Shown here: in pieces, positions 6,902 to 13,236 of the stretch
How positions within the stretch are numbered: the first letter of the stretch is position 1
How the letters are laid out: each line of letters begins with the position of its first letter
Source of the DNA: UBA668 sp046086305
GTDB lineage: Bacteria; Actinomycetota; Acidimicrobiia; Acidimicrobiales; Ilumatobacteraceae
Direction: 5' to 3'
Assembly: GCA_046086305.1 (NCBI GenBank)
Contig: JBJSXI010000057.1
Location: forward strand, 1-14,090
DNA length: 14,090 nucleotides
Notes under the pieces: generated by a model
What the model saw: only the letters and a program-made list of their open reading frames with translations
Database searches by the model: none
What the model was told of the DNA's origin: nothing
Translations under genes and position numbers: made by a program

Positions 6902-7872
6902 CCGACGACGACGAGCTCGAGCACCTCGACGAACTGGTCCGCCGCGCCGATCTCGATGCGCTCGTCCGCAGCGTCGAGATCTGGCAGCGCCAGGGTGCAT
7001 GGGGGTTGCTGCTCGCCACCCGCGACCGTTGTCGTGCCGCTGTCGCCACCGGACGGCAGCTGTGGCCGGTGGCCACCCTCGCCGAGTACCGCCTCGCCCT
7101 CCATGCGCCCGCGTCGTGGGCTGCCTGCGTGCTCGACGAGCACAGTGGCCGGTTCACGATCGGTCCGCTCACCGAGGTCGTCGCCCAGGGCCACCGCTTC
7201 GCCGAACTCGCGCCCCATCTCGACGATCCGGTGCGCGCCGGATTCGTCGCCCACGAGTGCGCGGCCCGAGGCGAGCAGATCGCCGGCGAGGTGTTCGAGC
7301 CGCTCGGCATCCCATTCCGCCGCCAACCCTGGGAGCCGCCGACGCCGCTCGCCGAGTACGGCGACGACGGAGTTCACGCGCCGTCACCTGACCGGCCGAG
7401 AGGTGGAGTGCGTCACCCGCTCGACATCGCTGATGTACTCGACGATCCCGAGGTCGACGAGGCCGTTCGTCAGCTCTTCAGCACCTGGACCGTCGACTCC
7501 GACGGTCGGGTCGAGGTCGTGTGCGTCGAGGGCACCGCGTCGGCGGCGGTGGGCGCGCTCGGTATCAACGAGGCGGCCCTGACCTCGATCCCACACTCCG
7601 ACGCGCTCGCATGGCTCGTGTGGGCGGGGGCCTCAGGCGCAGCCCACGGCCGGCGACGGGGAACGGCAGCCGGACGTCTTGCGATGTGGTGGCTCGTCGC
7701 TGCGCTCGGCGACACGTCACCGGACGATCTCGACGGCATGGCCGAGGCCGCTGCAGCGCTCACCTGGTCGTGGTGGGACGCAGGCGAGCCGAGCCTCGGG
7801 TGGGAAGTGCAGTTGGCGGTCGAGGATCGCGAGGGCTGTGCATGGGCGATCAGCGCCCACGATGCCGGCTGA
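6898..7872 (+). CDS. Conserved-looking hypothetical protein, function unknown
   Basis: A 324-residue protein starting at GTG 6898, which overlaps the TGA of the HD-domain gene by 4 nt; the frame is open far upstream, but only this start respects the neighbouring genes. I do not recognise the family. The first ~150 residues are Ala/Leu/Arg-rich and look all-helical (SVEIWQRQGAWGLLLATRD, then repeated AAxxG segments). A Pro-rich linker at about 150-180 (RRQPWEPPTPLAEYGDDG) leads to a second domain with a beta-like start (DGRVEVVCVEGTASAAVGAL) and a Trp-rich C terminus (AWLVWAGASG, AMWWLVAALG, TWSWWDAG). There is no signal peptide or clear membrane segment. Coupling to the PhnZ-like gene suggests a partner or accessory protein for it, but this is inference. 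Only 3 nt separate its stop from the convergent etfA stop. Confidence 0.75.
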   Translation: MTDDDELEHLDELVRRADLDALVRSVEIWQRQGAWGLLLATRDRCRAAVATGRQLWPVATLAEYRLALHAPASWAACVLDEHSGRFTIGPLTEVVAQGHRFAELAPHLDDPVRAGFVAHECAARGEQIAGEVFEPLGIPFRRQPWEPPTPLAEYGDDGVHAPSPDRPRGGVRHPLDIADVLDDPEVDEAVRQLFSTWTVDSDGRVEVVCVEGTASAAVGALGINEAALTSIPHSDALAWLVWAGASGAAHGRRRGTAAGRLAMWWLVAALGDTSPDDLDGMAEAAAALTWSWWDAGEPSLGWEVQLAVEDREGCAWAISAHDAG

Positions 7873-7882
7873 TCGTCAGCCG
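7866..7882. terminator. Hairpin containing both stop codons of the convergent pair (hypothetical / etfA)
   Basis: CGGCTGA (7866-7872), loop TCG, TCAGCCG (7876-7882): a perfect 7-bp stem with a 3-nt loop. The TGA of the plus-strand gene and the TGA of etfA on the minus strand both lie inside the stem arms. No T-tract follows on either strand, so it would be an unconventional or weak bidirectional terminator or mRNA 3'-end stabiliser. Confidence 0.4.
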
Positions 7883-8832
7883 CGTGCGGCGAGTGCCTCG
7901 ATCAACTTCGGCAGGATCTTGTCGGCGTCGCCGACGATGCCGAGGTCGGCGATCCCGAAGATCGGCGCCTCTTTGTCCTTGTTGATCGCGATGATGTTCT
8001 TCGAACCCTTCATCCCGACCATGTGCTGGGTGGCACCAGAGATCCCGACGGCGATGTACACGGTGGGCTTGACGACCTTGCCAGTCTGGCCCACCTGATA
8101 GCTGTAGGGCACCCAGCCGGCATCGACGATTGCCCGCGAGGCGCCCGGGGCGCCCTTCAACAGCTTGGCCAACTGCTCGACACGCTCGTACTTGCCGGCC
8201 TCGCCGAGCCCACGACCGCCCGACACGACGATCGATGCCTCGTCGAGCTTGGGTCCGCTCGTCTCCTCGACGTGCACGGCCTGCACACGTGCGGTCCCCG
8301 TCGCGCCGAGTGCTGGCACCGGCGCAGCGACCACCGTGGCGGGTGCGCCGCCCGAGGCTTCGGCCGCGAAGCTCTTCGGGCGGAATGCGGCGAGGTAGGG
8401 ACCGGCGGCGGAGAAGGTCGTCGTGACGAGCGTGTTCCCACCGAAGATCGGGGTGGTGACGCTGACCGAGCCGCCGTCGACGGTGACGTCGACGTTGTTC
8501 GTGAGCACCGTGCGGTCGAGCTTGACCGACAGCCGTGCCATGACATCGCGACCCTCGTAGTTCTGCGGGAACATGACGAGGTCGGGCACATCACCGCCGT
8601 CGATCACCGCCTTCATCGCCGCCGACACGGCCACACCCGGCAGTTGCCCGCCGAGATCACCGGTGGCGTAGACCTTGGTCGCGCCATGCTCGCCGAGCGC
8701 AGCGGCGAGCGACGATGCATCACCACCGATGAAGGCCGTGACGGTGCCGAGTGTGCGTGCCTTGGTGAGCAGTTCGAGGGTGCCGGTGGTCGGACCACCC
8801 TGCACCGCCTGTGCGAAGACCCAGATGTTCAT
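7876..8832 (-). CDS. etfA: Electron transfer flavoprotein, alpha subunit
   Basis: A 318-residue protein of standard length, starting MNIWVFAQAVQGGP. The C-terminal FAD-binding domain is clear: SGGRG at 204-208 within VVSGGRGLGEAGKYERV, then VPYSYQVGQTGKVVKPTVYIAVGISGATQHMVGMK and IAINKDKEAPIFGIADLGIVGDA, the family signature. With EtfB it forms the soluble heterodimer that accepts electrons from acyl-CoA dehydrogenases and hands them to ETF:quinone oxidoreductase. It is second in the etfB-etfA operon, 14 nt behind etfB, with a good Shine-Dalgarno site whose last base coincides with the etfB stop codon. The C-terminal end meets the convergent upstream gene with only 3 nt between stops. Confidence 0.97.
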   Translation of the reverse strand: MNIWVFAQAVQGGPTTGTLELLTKARTLGTVTAFIGGDASSLAAALGEHGATKVYATGDLGGQLPGVAVSAAMKAVIDGGDVPDLVMFPQNYEGRDVMARLSVKLDRTVLTNNVDVTVDGGSVSVTTPIFGGNTLVTTTFSAAGPYLAAFRPKSFAAEASGGAPATVVAAPVPALGATGTARVQAVHVEETSGPKLDEASIVVSGGRGLGEAGKYERVEQLAKLLKGAPGASRAIVDAGWVPYSYQVGQTGKVVKPTVYIAVGISGATQHMVGMKGSKNIIAINKDKEAPIFGIADLGIVGDADKILPKLIEALAARG

Positions 8833-8840
8833 GTCGGTGC

Positions 8841-8847
8841 CCTTCCT
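8841..8847 (-). promoter_or_regulatory. Ribosome binding site of etfA
   Basis: On the minus strand AGGAAGG (8847-8841) lies 8 nt before the etfA ATG at 8832 and touches the etfB TGA. It is one of few good Shine-Dalgarno sites here and fits an internal operon gene, in contrast to the leaderless first genes. Confidence 0.7.
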
Positions 8848-9620
8848 CAGATGACCTTCAGGTTTTCGAGGTACGCCACGATCTTGGCGAACCCTTCACC
8901 GTCGTCCTCGACGATCTCACCGGCGGCGCGGGCCTCGGCGGTGGAGACGTTGGAGATCTGCTGTCCGGCGCCGGCCCAGCCGACCGCACCCACGCCGAGG
9001 TCGGCCGCGGTGACGGTGTCGATGGGCTTCGACTTGGCGGCCATGATCCCCTTGAAGCTCGGGTAGCGCGGCTCGACGACACCGGCGGTGACGCTGATGA
9101 CGGCCGGCAGCGGGCAGGTGACCTCGTCGAAGCCGGCCTCGGTCTGCCGGTCGACCTGCAGTCCACCGCCCGAGACGGTGACCTTCTTGGCGAAGGTGAC
9201 CGACGGCAGCCCGAGGACCTCGGCGAGTTGCTCGGGCACGGTGCCCGTGTAGCCGTCGCTCGACTCGGTGGCGGCGATGATCAGATCGGCACCACCCATG
9301 CGGGTGATCGCTGCGCCGAGCACCTTGGCCGTGGTGAGGGCATCACTGCCCTTCAGTGCCGGATCGGACACCAACGTGCCCTTCGCTGCACCCATCGCCA
9401 GTGCGGTGCGCATCCCCGACGTCTCGCCGTTCGGGGCCATCGAGACGATGCTCACCTCTCCACCGCCCGCCGCATCGACGAGTTGGAGCGCCATCTCGAC
9501 GCCGTACCCGTCGGACTCGTCGAGGATCGGCTTGCCGTCGCGCCGCAGGGTGTGGTCGGCGTCGAGGGCACCGGGGGTGGCCGGGTCGGGGATCTGCTTC
9601 ACGCACACGATCACGTTCAT
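8847..9620 (-). CDS. etfB: Electron transfer flavoprotein, beta subunit
   Basis: A 257-residue protein of standard length opening MNVIVCVKQIPDP, the classical EtfB start. The adenosine-nucleotide-binding fold shows in ALTTAKVLGAAITRMGGADLI and the ATESSDGYTGTVPEQLAEVLG segment. The family signature follows (VDRQTEAGFDEVTCPLPAVI, VVEPRYPSFKGIMAAKSKPI). It pairs with EtfA, encoded just downstream. First gene of the operon, divergent from the lipid-kinase gene across a 53-nt gap. An apparent leaderless promoter ends six bases before its ATG. It is the ETF1-type pair used in beta-oxidation rather than the nitrogen-fixation FixAB type, judged by sequence feel. Confidence 0.97.
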   Translation of the reverse strand: MNVIVCVKQIPDPATPGALDADHTLRRDGKPILDESDGYGVEMALQLVDAAGGGEVSIVSMAPNGETSGMRTALAMGAAKGTLVSDPALKGSDALTTAKVLGAAITRMGGADLIIAATESSDGYTGTVPEQLAEVLGLPSVTFAKKVTVSGGGLQVDRQTEAGFDEVTCPLPAVISVTAGVVEPRYPSFKGIMAAKSKPIDTVTAADLGVGAVGWAGAGQQISNVSTAEARAAGEIVEDDGEGFAKIVAYLENLKVI

Positions 9621-9657
9621 CCGGCCATTGTTACCTGCCGGTGTTGTCCGCGCCCAA
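9621..9657 (-). promoter_or_regulatory. Putative leaderless promoter of etfBA
   Basis: On the minus strand TTGGGC (9657-9652), an 18-nt spacer and TAACAA (9633-9628) are followed closely by ATG 9620. Read as AACAAT the -10 again stands exactly six bases (GGCCGG) before the ATG. No Shine-Dalgarno site is present, so etfB should be translated from a leaderless mRNA. Confidence 0.5.
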
Positions 9658-9673
9658 CCGGCCGCTACGGTCG

Positions 9674-10588
9674 ATGGCCTTGCGGATCCTGCTCGTGGTG
9701 AACGCCTTCGCGTCCTCGGTGACGGCCCGGAACACCGTCGTGGTCCACCGCGCCCTGGCCAAGGGCAACGATGTCGAGGTCGTCGAGACCAACCGCCGGG
9801 GTCACGCGACCCGCTACGCCCAGGACGCTGCCCGCCGCGGGGTGGACGTGGTCGTCGCCTTCGGTGGTGACGGCACGCTGAACGAGGTCGCCACCGGCGT
9901 CGCGGGGTCGACCACGGCGCTCGGCGTCCTGCCCGGCGGCAGCACGAACGTGTTCGCCCGCACGATCGGACTGCCCAACGACCCCGTCGCGGCCGTCTAC
10001 CGACTCGTCGAGGGATTGGCCGCCGGGTCGATCGAGCCGATCGGACTCGGACGGGTGAACGGTCGGTACTTCTGTTTCCACACCGGTGTGGGATTCGATG
10101 CCGCCGTCGTGCGCGAGGTCGAACGACGCGCCGGCCTGAAGCGGTGGTTCGGACATCCGCTGTTCATCTGGGCTGCGGCGCGCACGTGGGTCGCCGGTGG
10201 AGGTGAGACGTTCACCGTCACCACACCCGACGCTTCGCCCGTCGTCGGTCGCTTCACCGTGGTGATGAACACCAACCCGTACACCTATCTCGGGAACCGG
10301 CCGCTCGACCTGAGCCGCGATGCCGGCCTCGATCGCGGTCTCGTCGCCATCACTCTTCGTTCGCTCGACGTGCGCACGATCCTGCGCACCGTCGACGATG
10401 CCCTCCGCCATGGCGGTGTCGCAGGCCGTGACGACATCGATGTGCGCACCGACCTCACCGAGATCGAGGTGACCGCATCACGCCCCGTTCCGTACCAGGT
10501 CGATGGCGACTACCTCGGCGAGACCGCACGCCTCGAGTTCCGCCACGTTCCCGATGCACTCAGACTGCTTCGCCCGCCCGCACCCTGA
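9674..10588 (+). CDS. Diacylglycerol kinase family lipid kinase
   Basis: A 304-residue member of the DAGK catalytic-domain (DgkB/YegS-like) family, which transfers phosphate from ATP to diacylglycerol or a related lipid at the inner face of the membrane. It has the nucleotide-binding GGDGTLNEV motif (G64-G65-D66-G67), the LPGGSTNVFAR loop, and a C-terminal beta-sandwich with RPVPYQVDGDYLG, where family members place a conserved acidic residue. The ATG at 9674 gives MALRILLVVNAFA, the expected first strand; the frame is open upstream but would run antisense through etfB. A TACGGT at 9666-9671 looks like a -10 but is only 2 nt from this ATG, so either the promoter lies elsewhere or translation begins slightly downstream, for example at TTG 9680. 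Its 3' end overlaps the convergent GDPD gene by 29 nt. Confidence 0.92.
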   Translation: MALRILLVVNAFASSVTARNTVVVHRALAKGNDVEVVETNRRGHATRYAQDAARRGVDVVVAFGGDGTLNEVATGVAGSTTALGVLPGGSTNVFARTIGLPNDPVAAVYRLVEGLAAGSIEPIGLGRVNGRYFCFHTGVGFDAAVVREVERRAGLKRWFGHPLFIWAAARTWVAGGGETFTVTTPDASPVVGRFTVVMNTNPYTYLGNRPLDLSRDAGLDRGLVAITLRSLDVRTILRTVDDALRHGGVAGRDDIDVRTDLTEIEVTASRPVPYQVDGDYLGETARLEFRHVPDALRLLRPPAP

Positions 10589-11273
10589 GCGCCACATCGG
10601 GCACATTGGTACAGATGCCGTCGATCCCCCATGCGATCAACTGCGCCATCACCTCGGGATCGTCACACGTCCAGGTGTTCACGCCGACACCCCGACGACG
10701 ACACTGCTCGACGAGATCGGCAGTGACGACGCCGACCCACGGGTGGATCGCCGCGTGTCCGGCGCGGGCGAGGTCGTCGATCGCTTCGTCGGGAACCTCG
10801 ACGCACAGCCATGCGGTCCGCACATCGGGCGCGATGGCTCGACACCGATCGACCGTCTCGCGGCGGAACGAACTGATCAACCACCGCTCGTCCTCGTCGC
10901 GGGCGAGCAGGAGGGCGACCGTCTCCTCCGCGATCAGGTCGTCGGGGTCGAAATCGGGCTCGTCGGGGTCGTTCTTGATCTCCACGTTCACCCACATGCC
11001 CTGACACGCATCCAGCGCGTCGCCGAGATCGGGAACGACCGCCGGGATGTCTGCCCGACGGAGCGCCGCGATGAGGCGCCCATCCGCCAGATGGGGGTTG
11101 TGGTGCACCACGAGGACCCCGTCGGCAGTGCGGCGCAAGTCGAGCTCGACGGCATCGGCACCCATCCGACCGGCCCGCTCGAAGGCCGCCAGGGTGTTCT
11201 CCGGCTCGGCCCGGCTCGCTCCCCGGTGGGCGATCACGGCGGTCGTCGCAGGGTTGGATCGGCGCACATTCAC
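10560..11273 (-). CDS. Glycerophosphodiester phosphodiesterase (GDPD family)
   Basis: A 237-residue TIM-barrel enzyme of the GDPD family, which hydrolyses deacylated phospholipids to glycerol-3-phosphate and an alcohol. Catalytic marks: HRGAS (H16, R17) followed by PENT (E25-N26-T27), then ELD (E43, D45) for the metal, then VVHHNP (H58) where most relatives have HD, so Asn59 replaces the usual Asp. VNVEIKND supplies the next acidic ligand and NTWTCDDP is the usual C-terminal motif. No signal peptide, so a cytoplasmic enzyme. Start: GTG at 11273, 8 nt after a good AGGGGG Shine-Dalgarno site (11287-11282). A TAGGTT (11301-11296) could be its -10. The gene is divergent from whiB1 and overlaps the lipid-kinase gene at the other end, which fits a joint role in lipid turnover. 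Confidence 0.92.
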   Translation of the reverse strand: MNVRRSNPATTAVIAHRGASRAEPENTLAAFERAGRMGADAVELDLRRTADGVLVVHHNPHLADGRLIAALRRADIPAVVPDLGDALDACQGMWVNVEIKNDPDEPDFDPDDLIAEETVALLLARDEDERWLISSFRRETVDRCRAIAPDVRTAWLCVEVPDEAIDDLARAGHAAIHPWVGVVTADLVEQCRRRGVGVNTWTCDDPEVMAQLIAWGIDGICTNVPDVALRVRAGEAV

Positions 11274-11281
11274 TGGAGATA

Positions 11282-11287
11282 CCCCCT
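11282..11287 (-). promoter_or_regulatory. Ribosome binding site of the GDPD gene
   Basis: AGGGGG on the minus strand, 8 nt before GTG 11273. It decides the GTG start and shows that this gene, unlike several neighbours, has a leader. Confidence 0.55.
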
Positions 11288-11323
11288 ATCTCGAAAACCT
11301 ATAGCTACCGCGGAAGCCATCTC

Positions 11324-11352
11324 TTGCGTCGAACGCAGCGTGTCCATACGGT
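11324..11352 (+). promoter_or_regulatory. Putative whiB1 promoter
   Basis: TTGCGT (11324-11329), a 17-nt spacer and TACGGT (11347-11352) give a sigma-70-like promoter with a TANNNT -10. Transcription would begin near 11358-11360, inside the left arm of the adjacent palindrome, leaving a leader of about 50 nt before GTG 11411. Identified by eye. Confidence 0.45.
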
Positions 11353-11354
11353 GA

Positions 11355-11384
11355 CGGCTGTGCGACCAGCCGGTCGCACAGCCG
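11355..11384 (+). promoter_or_regulatory. Perfect 13-bp inverted repeat over the predicted whiB1 transcription start (operator or 5'UTR hairpin)
   Basis: CGGCTGTGCGACC (11355-11367), loop AGCC, GGTCGCACAGCCG (11372-11384): 13 of 13 bases pair. It begins 3 nt after the putative -10 and ends 26 nt before GTG 11411. On DNA it is a typical placement for a repressor operator; as RNA it would be a strong hairpin close to the 5' end. There is no following T-tract, so it is not a standard terminator. Confidence 0.7.
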
Positions 11385-11395
11385 GAATTCTCATC

Positions 11396-11402
11396 GAGGT
11401 GG
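11396..11402 (+). promoter_or_regulatory. Ribosome binding site of whiB1
   Basis: GAGGTGG lies 8 nt before GTG 11411, the strongest Shine-Dalgarno match near any candidate start of this frame. It picks GTG 11411 over the in-frame upstream TTG 11324 and GTG 11399. Confidence 0.65.
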
Positions 11403-11410
11403 CGCACAAC

Positions 11411-11704
11411 GTGTCGATCCCTGCGTCGAGTCTCGCCCTGGGGGCAGCCGATTACACCTGGCGTCGGCAGGCGATCTGCCGTGACACCGACCCGGAGCTG
11501 TTCTTCCCCGTGGGAACCACCGGTGCGGCGCTCGTGCAGATCGATCGGGCCAAGCAGGTGTGCGGCGAGTGTCCGGTGCAGGCCGACTGTCTGCAGTACG
11601 CGATCGACACCAATCAGGACGCCGGCATCTGGGGTGGGCTCAGCGAGGAGGAGCGTCGAGCGACGCGCCGACTCACCGCCCGGCGCACACACGTCGCGGT
11701 CTGA
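11411..11704 (+). CDS. whiB1: WhiB-family iron-sulfur transcriptional regulator, WhiB1-like
   Basis: A 97-residue protein with the WhiB domain: four cysteines C23, C51, C54 and C60 (C-x27-C-x2-C-x5-C) that bind an O2- and NO-sensitive [4Fe-4S] cluster, the WRRQAICRDTDPELFFPVG entry, the GIWGG turn, and a basic tail (RRATRRLTARR) for DNA contact. The spacing and the phrases DPELFFPVG and QDAGIWGGLSEEERR resemble mycobacterial WhiB1, an essential NO-responsive regulator that works bound to the primary sigma factor. The convergent pdtaS neighbour also matches the M. tuberculosis order (Rv3219/Rv3220c), supporting orthology. GTG 11411 is chosen for its Shine-Dalgarno site and because it gives the short N terminus usual for WhiB1; upstream in-frame starts would add up to 29 unsupported residues. 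The promoter carries a long perfect palindrome. Confidence 0.92.
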   Translation: MSIPASSLALGAADYTWRRQAICRDTDPELFFPVGTTGAALVQIDRAKQVCGECPVQADCLQYAIDTNQDAGIWGGLSEEERRATRRLTARRTHVAV

Positions 11705-11720
11705 CCGACGGCTCAGACCG
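11697..11720. terminator. Hairpin containing both stop codons of the convergent whiB1/pdtaS pair
   Basis: CGGTCTGA (11697-11704), an 8-nt loop, TCAGACCG (11713-11720): a perfect 8-bp stem whose arms end in the TGA of whiB1 and the TGA of pdtaS. Only 8 nt separate the two genes, leaving no room for a conventional terminator. No T-tract on either side, so termination strength is uncertain. Confidence 0.45.
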
Positions 11721-13203
11721 GCACCGTCAGATCGATCGCCGTTCCGGTCCCCCGTGGACGGTCACCGAGTCCGGCCGCCGCGAAATCTGCGGGCTCACCG
11801 GGCCGCATCGAGATCGAACCGTTGAGTTCGGTCGTCACGAGCGTTCGGACGATCGACAGGCCGAGGCCGGTCGCAGCGTTCAGATCGAAGTCCGACACGA
11901 GTGGTCGACCGTCGTTGAGCACTCGGATGTGCAACTCGTGGTCGTCGTGACCGAGTACGACGACCACGTCACCACCCTCGCTCCCCTCGGGGAACCCGTG
12001 GTCGACTGCGTTCTGGAGCAGTTCGGTGAGGACCACCGACAGCGGTGTGGCCACGGTGCTCGGGAGGCGACCACCGTCACCCTGCACCGTGAAGCGCACC
12101 GGGCGGTCCACCGACTGGAGTCCCTCCTCGGCCAGACGCAGCAGTGGTCGCACGATGTCGATGAACGCCACATCGTCTCCCGCCTCGCGCGACAGCGTCT
12201 CGTGGACGAGGGCGATCGTGCGGATCCGTCGGACACTCTCGGCCACGGCGGCCTTCGCCTCGGGCGACGAGAGGCGGCGCCCATGAAGTCGCAGCAGCGA
12301 CGAGATCGTCTGCAGGTTGTTCTTGACCCGATGGTGGATCTCGCGGATCGTTGCGTCCTTCGACAGCAGTTGCTTGTCGCGTTCGCGTAGCTCGGACACG
12401 TCGCGCAGCAGCAGCAGGCCACCGATCACCACCGGCTCGGACGCGCCGTCGGCGATGACCGGGATGCAGCGGGCGAGGAACGTCACCTCGGGTGTCTGGG
12501 CGAACTCGTCGATCACCGGGAGCCGTGTCTCGAACGCCTGACGGACCGGCGCGTCGTCGAAACCGAGTTCGGCGAGCCGCATCCCCACTGCGTTCGCTCT
12601 GATCCCGACCCGATGGAGCGCGGACACGGCGTTGGGCGACGCGAACTCGACGCGCGCGTCCTCGTCGAGCACCACTGCGCCATCCCCCACGCGCGGCGCC
12701 GCGCTCGAGTCGGTCACCGCGCCCGGGAACGGGAAGTGCCCGGTGCGGATCATCTCGGCGAACCGATCGAACAGTCCGACGTACGTGCGCTCGAGCCGGC
12801 CGGGCTGGCGACTCGACCGTGTACTCCACTCACGTGTGAGCACGGCCACGATCCCGCTCGGTGAGCGGACGGGGACCGCAACGACCTGTACCCGGTCCTC
12901 GACCCCCTCGACATCGATCTGCGCCTCGGTGATCTCGCCGGTGGCGTACGCCCGCTCGAGAACGTCACGTTCGGACTCGACATGTGTGCCCACATAGTCG
13001 GCCGGATAAATGGTCGGCCCGGTCGCCGGGCGGACCTGCGCAACGACGAGCCACGAGACGTCGACCGCCGGCACCGACAAGAGCAGATCGGCGAAGGACA
13101 GATCGGCGAGCATCCCCCACTCGCCGACCAGACGCTGCAGGTGCTCGACCTCGGGACGACCGAGTCGGGTGTGCTGCCGGGTCAGTTCACCGATCGTCGC
13201 CAT
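11713..13203 (-). CDS. pdtaS: Sensor histidine kinase, PdtaS-like (GAF-PAS-HisKA_2-HATPase)
   Basis: A 496-residue soluble kinase with no membrane segment, close to the length of mycobacterial PdtaS. An N-terminal GAF-like sensor (about residues 15-155) is followed by a PAS domain (about 170-280; VVLDEDARVEFASPNAV, ending LLLRDVSELRERD). The HisKA_2 dimerisation box is REIHHRVKNNLQ with H290-H291, of which the His preceding Arg (H291) is the likely phosphorylation site. The HATPase domain has the N-box LTELLQNAVDHG (N398), an NDG in the G1 region and GLGLSIV as G2. In mycobacteria PdtaS phosphorylates the ANTAR RNA-binding antiterminator PdtaR and responds to copper and NO; no pdtaR-like gene is in this window. 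It lies 33 nt downstream of an ArsA-like ATPase and is probably co-transcribed with it, and it is convergent with whiB1. Confidence 0.92.
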   Translation of the reverse strand: MATIGELTRQHTRLGRPEVEHLQRLVGEWGMLADLSFADLLLSVPAVDVSWLVVAQVRPATGPTIYPADYVGTHVESERDVLERAYATGEITEAQIDVEGVEDRVQVVAVPVRSPSGIVAVLTREWSTRSSRQPGRLERTYVGLFDRFAEMIRTGHFPFPGAVTDSSAAPRVGDGAVVLDEDARVEFASPNAVSALHRVGIRANAVGMRLAELGFDDAPVRQAFETRLPVIDEFAQTPEVTFLARCIPVIADGASEPVVIGGLLLLRDVSELRERDKQLLSKDATIREIHHRVKNNLQTISSLLRLHGRRLSSPEAKAAVAESVRRIRTIALVHETLSREAGDDVAFIDIVRPLLRLAEEGLQSVDRPVRFTVQGDGGRLPSTVATPLSVVLTELLQNAVDHGFPEGSEGGDVVVVLGHDDHELHIRVLNDGRPLVSDFDLNAATGLGLSIVRTLVTTELNGSISMRPGEPADFAAAGLGDRPRGTGTAIDLTVPV

Positions 13204-13236
13204 ACCGACGCCGAGTGTGCCACGCCGGCGCGCCGG

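Noticed and set aside
9356..9673. Upstream extension of the lipid-kinase frame
   Set aside because: Antisense to etfB and without homology; the family's first beta strand begins at the ATG 9674.
11355..11384. The whiB1 palindrome as a CRP (TGTGA-N6-TCACA) site
   Set aside because: The TGTG/CACA half-sites are 12 bases apart by CRP reckoning instead of 6, and the conserved inner A/T positions are C/G.
11355..11384. The same palindrome as an intrinsic terminator
   Set aside because: No T-tract follows on either strand, and it lies just downstream of a promoter rather than behind a gene.
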